This document shows positions 5,760 to 12,049 of a DNA stretch of 18,930 nucleotides, piece by piece. The stretch's first letter is position 1. Every line of letters begins with the position of its first letter. The stretch spans positions 5,153-24,082 of the forward strand of contig DJFP01000049.1 of assembly GCA_002432565.1 (NCBI GenBank), in the 5' to 3' direction. This stretch comes from Flavobacteriales bacterium UBA5869 (lineage in GTDB: Bacteria > Bacteroidota > Bacteroidia > Flavobacteriales_D > Crocinitomicaceae). A program made the position numbers and the translations under genes. The notes under the pieces were generated by a model. The model was not told the DNA's origin and did no database searches. It worked only from the letters and a program-made list of their open reading frames with translations.

Positions 5760-7878
5760 ACTTCACCAATACCATTTCATCCACCAAATGCTTCGCGCCG
5801 CAGTAAACGTCCATCACCCACATTACATAGCGGATATCGACAACGATGTTGCGGCATCTGTTCGGATCAAAGTAAAAATCACTCATGGTACTTTCCCAGC
5901 TTCTGTCGAAGTTCAATCCCATCAGGTTTCCGTTTGCATCCAATACAGGTGATCCGGAATTCCCACCGGTGGTGTGATTGGAACCTGTAAAGCACACCCA
6001 AAGCTCTCCGTTTTGGGAATAATTCCCATAATTCTTCGAATTGTACAATTCAATCATCCTCGGATCCAAATCAAAATCCGGATTTCCGGTGTTGTATTTA
6101 TCTATCATTCCTTTCAGGGTGGTATGCTCTGTATAAGCCATCCCGTCAACAGGAGCTGATCCTTCCAACAGACCGTAGGTTACACGCAAGGTTGAATTGG
6201 CATCCGGCCAGTTTTTTCCGTCAGGGAACATCAGCAGTTTTCCTTCCACAAAATCTTTTAGCAAGGCCTCCATTTCTATGTTGTAATCGTTTGCCCCGGC
6301 CGCAATTTCATTACGCATCAGGGAGAAACTCTCCACAAACAACTTGTATCCGGGATCTTTTGCCAATTTCGAAAATGACTTCTCGGTCAATTTATTCAGA
6401 AAAGCAATGTATTTCTCCTTATTCACGAAAATAGATCCGGAGTAAATGTCAGCTGACAATTTCGTGTTGTTCAATGAAGGAATCACGAAACGCTTATCGA
6501 GGTAATTCTTAAAAGCAGGTGTCTGCACATCAAAAATTCCTTTGTCCACATTCGCATCGTAATTCTTGAAGAATCCATCAGCACCTTTAATCAAATTCTG
6601 GATTTTAGCATCCAATTCGTTATTTGTCCGGTACTTCCCGTAATTGCGCTCCAGGTCTTCCATACCTCTTGCCAAACGGAAAAACTCCGGTCCGACGAAC
6701 AAATACTCCACAAACAAGGTGTAATTGTATTCATACACACTTTTTTCATCCACCAGTTTATTCATCCGGTCAATTAACGGAGCATATTGGTTCCATTCTT
6801 CCTTTGAATTTGCTTTTGCAATGTATTCCGTTTCGAATTTCTTTTTCAGGGAAACAGCGTCCAGCTGCTTCAAACCATCAATCTGACCGATGTATTTCTT
6901 CCAGGCATTAGCAATACGTGCTTGCTTTGCCATGTATTGAATACGTGTCAAATCAGACTTGGTCATTGCCTCATTGATCACAGCTAAGCTTTTGGTACGC
7001 ATATCGATTTCCATCGGGCGCTGCTTTTCAATGTAGTATTTCAGGTTCCCGGAAGTAAGGTGTTGTTCGGTTTGCCCCGGGAAACCATAAACCATTGTGA
7101 AATCACCTTTCTTACGATCATTGAACGCAATTTTCAAATGTTTGATCGGAGTATAAGGAACATTTTCAGCATTGTACGCTGCAGGCTTGTTATCTTTCCC
7201 TGCATACACACGAAATACGGAGAAATCACCGGTATGTCTCGGCCAAACCCAGTTATCCGTATCTCCACCAAATTTTCCGATAGAGCTTGGAGGCGCACCA
7301 ACCAAACGCACATCCGTAAACACCTCCTTCACCATCAGGTAGAAACTGTTCCCGTAGTCGAATGCCTGGACATCTCCCAGGTAATGTGTACCTCGGGTTG
7401 CATCTTCAATCAGTTTCTTCATATTTCGTTTCAATACTTCTCCGATCTTATTGCCGTCTTCCAATCCCTGAACACCAAACATCATTGCTTCTGTTACGTC
7501 TTCAATACGCACGATTCGTGTAGCAGTCAGGCCGGCATTTGGAAGCTCGTCGCTGAATTGCTTTGCCCAGAAACCATTTTTCAGGTAATCGTGTTCTGTT
7601 GACGAGTGTCTTTGCACCGCATCCAAGCCACAATGGTGGTTTGTCAGCAACAATCCTTTATCCGAAACCAATTCTGCCGTACACCCACCTCCAAAATGCA
7701 TAATTGCATCTTTCAGGGAAGCATTGTTTACCGAATAAATATCCGCGGCAGATAGTTTCATTCCTTTTGCTTTCATATCAGATTCAAAAGCCTGTAGCAG
7801 TGAAGGAATAAGCATTCCCTCTTCTGCACGAACAGCAAAGCCCAAAAACAGGATAAAAGCGATCAAACAGTTTTTCAT
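5758..7878 (-). CDS. S46 dipeptidyl-peptidase, DPP11-type (Asp/Glu-specific) by its S1 arginine
   Basis: 706 residues from the ATG at 7878; the frame extends 19 codons further upstream, but MKNCLIAFILFLGFAVRA is a clear signal peptide and the promoter box lies inside the extension. S46 enzymes are periplasmic serine exopeptidases that remove N-terminal dipeptides. The triad is visible: His82 in TNHHCG, Asp218 in the GGDTDNWVWPRHTGDFS block, and Ser641 in GGNSGSPV. FGGGCTAELVSDKGLLLTNH is the family N-terminal signature. The S1-pocket position 18 residues after the catalytic serine is Arg659 (NFDRSWE). In Porphyromonas gingivalis this residue is Arg673 in DPP11 (Asp/Glu at P1) and Gly in DPP7 (hydrophobic P1), so acidic specificity is expected. 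Likely role: final steps of extracellular/periplasmic protein use. Monocistronic; divergent from a membrane protein and convergent with gldC. Confidence 0.92.
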   Translation of the reverse strand: MKNCLIAFILFLGFAVRAEEGMLIPSLLQAFESDMKAKGMKLSAADIYSVNNASLKDAIMHFGGGCTAELVSDKGLLLTNHHCGLDAVQRHSSTEHDYLKNGFWAKQFSDELPNAGLTATRIVRIEDVTEAMMFGVQGLEDGNKIGEVLKRNMKKLIEDATRGTHYLGDVQAFDYGNSFYLMVKEVFTDVRLVGAPPSSIGKFGGDTDNWVWPRHTGDFSVFRVYAGKDNKPAAYNAENVPYTPIKHLKIAFNDRKKGDFTMVYGFPGQTEQHLTSGNLKYYIEKQRPMEIDMRTKSLAVINEAMTKSDLTRIQYMAKQARIANAWKKYIGQIDGLKQLDAVSLKKKFETEYIAKANSKEEWNQYAPLIDRMNKLVDEKSVYEYNYTLFVEYLFVGPEFFRLARGMEDLERNYGKYRTNNELDAKIQNLIKGADGFFKNYDANVDKGIFDVQTPAFKNYLDKRFVIPSLNNTKLSADIYSGSIFVNKEKYIAFLNKLTEKSFSKLAKDPGYKLFVESFSLMRNEIAAGANDYNIEMEALLKDFVEGKLLMFPDGKNWPDANSTLRVTYGLLEGSAPVDGMAYTEHTTLKGMIDKYNTGNPDFDLDPRMIELYNSKNYGNYSQNGELWVCFTGSNHTTGGNSGSPVLDANGNLMGLNFDRSWESTMSDFYFDPNRCRNIVVDIRYVMWVMDVYCGAKHLVDEMVLVK

Positions 7879-7893
7879 ATTCACAATTTTGCC

Positions 7894-7901
7894 CAAATAT
7901 A
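7894..7901 (-). promoter_or_regulatory. -7 promoter box TATATTTG for the S46 peptidase gene
   Basis: Perfect TAnnTTTG match on the minus strand, 15 bases before the ATG at 7878, predicting a leader of about 10 nt. It sits back to back with the probable promoter of the divergent membrane protein (7946-7953). No convincing -33 element is seen. Confidence 0.62.
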
Positions 7902-7945
7902 CCAATACCCTGCCAAAATGGGTTGTTAGATTCAACCCTTTTTCG

Positions 7946-7953
7946 CATTTTTG
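7946..7953 (+). promoter_or_regulatory. Probable -7 box CATTTTTG for the membrane-protein gene
   Basis: One mismatch from TAnnTTTG. A GTTG at 7922-7925 lies 20 bases upstream of it, within the spacing known for flavobacterial -33/-7 promoters. The box ends four bases before the GTG at 7958, suggesting a leaderless or near-leaderless message if that GTG is the start. Confidence 0.42.
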
Positions 7954-7957
7954 CTAT

Positions 7958-8617
7958 GTGGAATTTATCAGTTTGATCTTTCGACTGGGAGTCATTTTAG
8001 CGATTTTCAGCTTCATTTGGGGAATTTTAAAATTCGGTTTCGTATTGCTTCGCGGCGGTGTGCCGATGTCTTACCCTTTAAGTCTGGCCTTTAAAACGGT
8101 ACAATACCTGCTCATTGCGGATGTGGCTATTATTTTCTGTACGAATAACCCGAACGGGAACCTTTCAACTTCCATCACCACCGGATTGATCCTGCTGATG
8201 TATTTTATCGGGAAAGTACAGAACATGCAATTCAAAGCCATGATGTCGATCCAAATCCAGGGAAGAGCTTTAACAGAAGGCGTCAAACCGAAAATGGCAT
8301 TGGAGTTTGGGATTGTTGCCCTGGCGATGGCGGTATTCGGCTTTTTATTGTGGAAACCTGAATTTGCGGAGAATGCTATCTCAAGCTGGTTTTACAAGAA
8401 TATCATTGATATTGAGGACACCCCAATTTTCGGATTCATTTTTAAAGTAGTCGGATTCTTTTTCACGATCGGGATGCTTCTGCGAATGTTCAATGCTTTG
8501 AGCATGATCTTTTCAGGAAGAGCTTTCGGGAGAAACCGCGATAATGACGACCGGCCTCAAAACGGAAACAACAACCGCCAGGATAATCACTTTGATGATT
8601 ACGAGGAGGTGGAGTAG
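7958..8617 (+). CDS. Multi-spanning membrane protein of unknown function with acidic, Asn-rich C-tail
   Basis: 219 residues if translation begins at GTG 7958; the frame is open back to a TTG at 7889, but the extra 23 residues (PKYTNTLPKWVVRFNPFSHF) have no conserved look and overlap the promoter region. No ATG start is available before a hydrophobic segment, so the start is uncertain. About five hydrophobic helices are seen at roughly 6-32, 46-62, 71-87, 115-132 and 157-177. A conserved-looking cytosolic loop GKVQNMQFKAMMSIQIQGRA lies between helices 3 and 4. The last 35 residues are hydrophilic and low in complexity (NRDNDDRPQNGNNNRQDN, then an acidic end). I do not recognise a family or function. 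It is convergent with coaE and divergent from the peptidase. Confidence 0.75.
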   Translation: MEFISLIFRLGVILAIFSFIWGILKFGFVLLRGGVPMSYPLSLAFKTVQYLLIADVAIIFCTNNPNGNLSTSITTGLILLMYFIGKVQNMQFKAMMSIQIQGRALTEGVKPKMALEFGIVALAMAVFGFLLWKPEFAENAISSWFYKNIIDIEDTPIFGFIFKVVGFFFTIGMLLRMFNALSMIFSGRAFGRNRDNDDRPQNGNNNRQDNHFDDYEEVE

Positions 8618-8652
8618 CTGTTTCCTGCACATCTCACAGATAAACATTTGTT

Positions 8653-8693
8653 TAATCCACTTCCGTGGATTATTTATCGAAAGCAGCGCTTTC
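8653..8693. terminator. Two adjacent hairpins between convergent genes, possible weak terminators
   Basis: TAATCCAC/GTGGATTA (8653-8660 with 8665-8672, UUCC loop) is a perfect 8-bp stem, and GAAAGC/GCTTTC (8679-8684 with 8688-8693, AGC loop) is a perfect 6-bp stem. They lie between the ends of the membrane-protein gene and coaE. Neither is followed by a good T-tract, so a terminator role is plausible by position but not proven. Confidence 0.4.
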
Positions 8694-8695
8694 TC

Positions 8696-9274
8696 TTATT
8701 GGAACTTTTTGATTATTTCCAGGATTTGCGGAACGAGTAAATGGCTTCCATCGTTTTTAATGACCAGGTCGGTCAGCTTCATTTTTTCTTCTTCGGGCAT
8801 TTGGGCATTGAAACGGGATTGTACCTGTTCATCCGTTAGCTGATCACGTTCTTTTACTCTTTCCATCCTTATTTTTTCCGGGGCACTTACCAGGATAACG
8901 GCATCAAATGAGCGATAGTTCCCTGTTTCAAAAAGCAATGCAGATTCCTGGAAAAGAAGGGAAGATTTCTGACGGTTTACCCAATTTTGAAAATCTTTTC
9001 TCACAGCCGGGTGGACAAGGTTGTTCATCGCTGTTCTTTTGGAGGAATCTTTAAAGATTTGTGCGGCAATGTACGGGCGGTTCAGGTTAGCATCCAGGTA
9101 AGCTTCTTCGCCGAATAATTCTTTCAAACCGGCCATCAGTTCCTGATCTTCCTGCATGATTTCTTTTGCACGCTGATCCGATGAATATACGGGATATCCC
9201 ATTAACTGCAGCACTTTTGCTACTAGTGATTTTCCGGAACCTATTCCCCCGGTTATTCCAATTGTTTTTGGCAT
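8696..9274 (-). CDS. coaE: Dephospho-CoA kinase
   Basis: 192 residues, the standard length. CoaE phosphorylates the 3'-hydroxyl of dephospho-CoA with ATP, the last step of coenzyme A synthesis, in the cytoplasm. The Walker A loop GGIGSGKS is at 9-16; SSDQRAKEIM follows (the 'D' that begins the CoA-domain), then LVHPAVRKDF (the conserved HP), LLFETG and the long C-terminal block with ERVKERDQLTDEQVQSRFNAQ, EEEK and DLVIKNDG, all typical of CoaE. The ATG (9274-9272) is only two bases past the U-tract of the terminator that ends the siaB-siaC unit, so the promoter must overlap that terminator or expression depends on read-through. Confidence 0.95.
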   Translation of the reverse strand: MPKTIGITGGIGSGKSLVAKVLQLMGYPVYSSDQRAKEIMQEDQELMAGLKELFGEEAYLDANLNRPYIAAQIFKDSSKRTAMNNLVHPAVRKDFQNWVNRQKSSLLFQESALLFETGNYRSFDAVILVSAPEKIRMERVKERDQLTDEQVQSRFNAQMPEEEKMKLTDLVIKNDGSHLLVPQILEIIKKFQ

Positions 9275-9275
9275 A

Positions 9276-9307
9276 AAACAAAAAATCCCCCGCTTGACCG
9301 GAGGATT
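9276..9307 (-). terminator. Rho-independent terminator after siaC, abutting the coaE start
   Basis: Minus-strand RNA forms a 9-bp stem (9307-9299 with 9292-9284) around a GUCAAG loop, with one G-U wobble that is a C-A mismatch in the plus orientation. The stem is followed by TTTTTTGTTTT (on the minus strand) leading straight into the coaE ATG. It lies just five bases past the siaC stop. Confidence 0.8.
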
Positions 9308-9311
9308 CGAA

Positions 9312-9695
9312 TTAAATTTCTTCTACTTCAATGATATTGAAAGGCAAACTGATAATTGCCTGGTAGTCCTGGCCGGCTTCCTCCATATCTTCGTCATCTT
9401 CCTCAAAGAACCAGTTCACAACTACCTTTGTTTTAGAACCGGAAATTGCTTCCAACTTTTTGAACAGATCCAAAATACACTTGGAAGAAGAGGTATTAAA
9501 ATATTCTAATTTAACATCCACGGATGTTTCTCCAATCGGATCTTTCCCATACGCATCAATCCAATCGTTTAAGGGTTTGTAAAATTCCACTGAGTTTTCA
9601 GGAATAGAACGACCTTTCAACTCAAGTTTTCCAGTAGCGGCATCAAAATGGATCGAAGGTGTTTTTGCTGATCCTTCTAGGTGTAAATTTTCCAT
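9312..9695 (-). CDS. siaC: SiaC-family regulatory phosphoprotein (former DUF1987)
   Basis: 127 residues, no signal peptide. The fold region carries the family marks: N-terminal LEGSAKTPSIHFDAATGKLEL, GRSIPENSVEFYKPLNDWI, and VKLEYFNTSSSKCILDLFKK, ending with NWFFEEDDEDMEEAGQDYQA. In Pseudomonas aeruginosa SiaC is an anti-sigma-antagonist-like switch that is phosphorylated on Thr68 by the kinase SiaB, dephosphorylated by SiaA, and in its unphosphorylated form activates the diguanylate cyclase SiaD. Here a threonine is also at position 68 (YFNTSSS, 65-71), so the phospho-acceptor is conserved. The gene lies 8 bases downstream of the siaB-like kinase gene and is followed by a terminator, so the two form a dedicated unit. 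Its effector is unknown: no GGDEF protein or PP2C phosphatase is within the window. Confidence 0.88.
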   Translation of the reverse strand: MENLHLEGSAKTPSIHFDAATGKLELKGRSIPENSVEFYKPLNDWIDAYGKDPIGETSVDVKLEYFNTSSSKCILDLFKKLEAISGSKTKVVVNWFFEEDDEDMEEAGQDYQAIISLPFNIIEVEEI

Positions 9696-9703
9696 ATTCT
9701 TAC

Positions 9704-10261
9704 TTAATCAATTTTTATATTCAAGCAGAAAAAACTGTTCGTCTCGTTTATTGGCAAAAACTGGTACTCTAGTTTATTTCCTGATTTTCTTGCAATATCA
9801 ATCATACCAAGACCTGCTGTTCCCTTATCGGATAAAGTCCCATTGCTCAGCACATCCTGGTAATATTTTTTTAATTCTTCTTTGTCCATTCCATTGATGG
9901 TATCCAGGCGCTTTTCCAAATCAATGGCGCTTTCATTATCAATATAATTTCCTGTTCTAATGACAAAATGGTCGTCCTTCTTCGCAATCATGAACAAGGC
10001 TGATTTCACTTCAATCTTTGTAAAATTACGATCTTGTTCTTCATTTGAGTCAATATGGTGATACAAATTTTGAAGACATTCTACTAACACATTGAAAACC
10101 TTCTTCTTCAGCTTGGGAGATTCATCCATGTAATCCATTTTAGATTCCATAATTGAAAGAACCGATGACAGCAGATCCGACGTAACTACCCCCTTAAATG
10201 ATAACAAGATGTTTTCCCGTTCCATTGTTTGGTAAAGTTCGTAGATATCGTTTTTAATCAT
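9704..10261 (-). CDS. siaB: SiaB-family protein kinase (partner of SiaC)
   Basis: 185 residues, cytoplasmic. It has a GHKL (histidine-kinase-like ATPase) fold in shortened form: the N-box is visible as ECLQNLYHH (Glu61, Asn65) and a G-box as DKGTAGLGMIDIARKSG (145-161). The N-terminal IYELYQTMERENILLSFKG and the helix KLKKKVFNVLVECLQN match the SiaB/DUF6272 group. In P. aeruginosa SiaB phosphorylates SiaC and so controls c-di-GMP synthesis and aggregation. Here it is the first gene of a two-gene unit with the siaC homologue. A TATATTTG promoter box lies 20 bases upstream. The divergent neighbour is a methyltransferase gene. The signal and output of this Bacteroidota pair cannot be read from the window. 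Confidence 0.85.
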   Translation of the reverse strand: MIKNDIYELYQTMERENILLSFKGVVTSDLLSSVLSIMESKMDYMDESPKLKKKVFNVLVECLQNLYHHIDSNEEQDRNFTKIEVKSALFMIAKKDDHFVIRTGNYIDNESAIDLEKRLDTINGMDKEELKKYYQDVLSNGTLSDKGTAGLGMIDIARKSGNKLEYQFLPINETNSFFCLNIKID

Positions 10262-10280
10262 TGTAGTTTTCGAAGTGGAA

Positions 10281-10288
10281 CAAATATA
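10281..10288 (-). promoter_or_regulatory. -7 promoter box TATATTTG for siaB-siaC
   Basis: Perfect TAnnTTTG match on the minus strand, 19 bases before the siaB ATG at 10261, giving a leader of about 14 nt. This is the same octamer and almost the same distance as in front of the porin-family gene at 4137. Confidence 0.62.
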
Positions 10289-10421
10289 ATAATCCTATCG
10301 AACTAAAATTGCTATTCGACGAAAAAAATGAGCAGATGGTAGAATTTTCAATTGGAATTCATATCCTGAGTACCTGCCCAACTTTCAGGCCTAAAACGCA
10401 TGTGTTTCCGGCAATTTTTTA

Positions 10422-10429
10422 TACTTTTG
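10422..10429 (+). promoter_or_regulatory. -7 promoter box TACTTTTG for the methyltransferase-ZIP unit
   Basis: Perfect TAnnTTTG match ending five bases before the ATG at 10435, so the message should begin at or near the start codon. Its location inside the upstream-extended open frame shows that translation does not begin at 10309. Confidence 0.6.
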
Positions 10430-10434
10430 CAACA

Positions 10435-11187
10435 ATGATGCATTTAGACAAAAAAAAGGAATGGTTTTCCACATGGTTTGATTCTCCATTCTATCATGTA
10501 TTGTACGATCAAAGAAACGACCAGGAAGCCAATGATTTTCTGACGAAACTTGTAGCTCTGCTAAATCCGGAACCAGGATCAAGCGCATTAGACCTTGCCT
10601 GCGGGGCAGGAAGACATTCCCGGGCACTGGCTTCACTCGGGTTAAAAGTTTCAGGCTGCGATTTATCACCCAACAGCATTGAGGAAGCCAAAAAGCATTC
10701 TGATCCGGGTCTGACCTTCTTTGTCCATGACATGCGCGAAAAACTGGATGCAAACTATCAATACGTTTTTAACCTGTTTACCAGCTTCGGTTATTTCGAC
10801 GATGTCTGTGAAAATGCTAAAATTCTGAAGAGTGTACATGATGCTTTGATCGACCCCGGAATACTGGTAATCGATTTTATGAATGCTCACAAAGTAGTTC
10901 AGATTATTCAAAATCAGCGCTTCCGCCAGGATATTAAAAAGTGTGACATTGTATTCCACGTAAAGAAAGAAGTTGTAAACGGCCGCATCATTAAAACAAT
11001 TACCTTCGAACACGATGGGAAATCCTATTTCTTCCAGGAAAAAGTGCAGGCATTAGAATTAAGTGATTTTGAAAAATTATTAGCTGATGCTCATTTTGAG
11101 ATCGTTCAACTAGCCGGTAATTATCAACTGGAAGCTTTTGACCTGGAACAATCCGATCGTTTAATCCTTATCTGCAAAAAGAAATGA
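10435..11187 (+). CDS. Class I SAM-dependent methyltransferase, substrate unknown
   Basis: 250 residues from the ATG at 10435 (a second ATG follows at 10438). The frame is open back to 10309, but that part is poorly protein-like and contains the promoter. Motif I ALDLACGAGRHSRALASLG (about 51-69) is the SAM-binding glycine-rich loop; GCDLSPNSIEEAKKH (about 74-88) follows with the acidic residue that binds the SAM ribose hydroxyls; VFNLFTSFGYFDD is the motif IV/post-I region; PGILVIDFMNAHKV corresponds to the fourth strand region. This is the common 'class I SAM-dependent methyltransferase' seen in Bacteroidota next to unrelated genes; neither small-molecule nor macromolecule substrate can be inferred. 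Its stop overlaps the ZIP transporter start by four bases (ATGA), so the two are co-translated. Confidence 0.85.
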   Translation: MMHLDKKKEWFSTWFDSPFYHVLYDQRNDQEANDFLTKLVALLNPEPGSSALDLACGAGRHSRALASLGLKVSGCDLSPNSIEEAKKHSDPGLTFFVHDMREKLDANYQYVFNLFTSFGYFDDVCENAKILKSVHDALIDPGILVIDFMNAHKVVQIIQNQRFRQDIKKCDIVFHVKKEVVNGRIIKTITFEHDGKSYFFQEKVQALELSDFEKLLADAHFEIVQLAGNYQLEAFDLEQSDRLILICKKK

Positions 11188-11927
11188 GCGAAATCATTAC
11201 CACCATTTTCTTTTTGATCCTGTCTGTTATTATCGGCGGAGTATTGGTCGTTTTCCTGGAAAAAAAGAACCAGGCTCGATTTATTAAACTTTCACTTGCA
11301 TTCAGCGGCGGATTTCTTCTGGCAATTGCTTTTATCCACTTTTTACCGGAATTATACGCCGAACAGCATACATCTATAGGAGTTTGGGTACTTGTCGGGT
11401 TCCTGGTACAGCTATTCCTGGAATATTTTTCCGGGGGGATCGAACACGGCCATATCCACGCATATGCCAATAAAAAAATACCTTACGGACTATTGATCTC
11501 TCTGAGTATCCATTCATTCATCGAGGGAATTCCTTTGGCAAACAATGCCATACATGAGCATACTCACACACACGAACATTTAATCGGGCATCACCACAAC
11601 TCGCTTTTGCTTGGAATTATTTTACACCAGCTCCCGGTTGCCATTGCCTTAATGACCTTATTAAGACAATCTCTGATCAAATCAAGTACTTCGTGGATCC
11701 TGCTGATTGCTTTCGGATTGATGACTCCTCTTGGACTGATCTTCGGAAAACTGATCCCGATGGATTCTTCCATTCCGTTTATGGATATTTTATTGGCTTT
11801 GGTTGTGGGAATGTTCCTGCATATTTCAACGACTATCATTTTTGAGACCAATGAAAACCATCGTTTCAATCTTGCCAAGCTGACAGCTATTTTGCTGGGA
11901 GTTGGGTTGAGCGTGGGATTAATCTAA
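11184..11927 (+). CDS. ZIP-family divalent metal transporter
   Basis: 247 residues with about eight hydrophobic helices, the usual ZIP topology. TM4 carries HSFIEGIPLA (His110, Glu114), matching the metal-site HNxxEG pattern, and TM5 carries HQLPVAIAL (His148, Gln149), matching HExPxx with Gln in place of the usual Glu. A His-rich cytosolic loop, HEHTHTHEHLIGHHH (about 124-138), lies between TM4 and TM5, and another small cluster EHGHIHAYA is near 87-95. ZIP proteins move Zn2+, Fe2+ or Mn2+ into the cytoplasm; the metal here is unknown. The gene begins inside the stop codon of the methyltransferase gene and is followed by an AT-rich spacer. Confidence 0.9.
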   Translation: MSEIITTIFFLILSVIIGGVLVVFLEKKNQARFIKLSLAFSGGFLLAIAFIHFLPELYAEQHTSIGVWVLVGFLVQLFLEYFSGGIEHGHIHAYANKKIPYGLLISLSIHSFIEGIPLANNAIHEHTHTHEHLIGHHHNSLLLGIILHQLPVAIALMTLLRQSLIKSSTSWILLIAFGLMTPLGLIFGKLIPMDSSIPFMDILLALVVGMFLHISTTIIFETNENHRFNLAKLTAILLGVGLSVGLI

Positions 11928-11974
11928 GTTCAAAAGATTGAAAAGTGAAAAGTTGTTTAAGAGAATCTATTTGA

Positions 11975-12007
11975 ACATTTGAATCTGTCGCGGCAGAAAC
12001 ATTTGAA
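11975..12007. repeat. Direct repeats ACATTTGAA flanking an imperfect palindrome
   Basis: ACATTTGAA occurs at 11975-11983 and 11999-12007, 24 bases apart, and TCTGTCGCGGCAGA (11984-11997) between them is palindromic except for one central-flanking pair. The right copy contains the TTTG that serves as a -33 element for the next gene. It could be an operator or a piece of a dispersed intergenic repeat. Confidence 0.45.
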
Positions 12008-12031
12008 CCAAGCAGATAATTTTTAATTTTA
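12002..12031 (+). promoter_or_regulatory. Promoter of the thioredoxin-like gene: TTTG-N18-TAATTTTA
   Basis: A consensus TTTG -33 element (12002-12005) lies 18 bases before TAATTTTA (12024-12031), one base from TAnnTTTG. The start codon is 18 bases after the box and is preceded by an A-rich stretch, as expected for Bacteroidota translation initiation. Confidence 0.5.
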
Positions 12032-12049
12032 CCTAAAAAAAATCAACTC

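Noticed and set aside
7060..7602. 180-codon open frame on the plus strand inside the S46 peptidase gene
   Set aside because: Entirely antisense to a strongly conserved peptidase domain; Cys/His-rich, protein-unlike sequence typical of a shadow frame.
7879..7935. 19-codon N-terminal extension of the S46 peptidase
   Set aside because: It would bury the signal peptide and contains the TATATTTG promoter box; ATG at 7878 is preferred.
10309..10434. 42-codon upstream extension of the methyltransferase
   Set aside because: It spans the TACTTTTG promoter box and lacks conserved features; the ATG at 10435 begins a normal-length methyltransferase.
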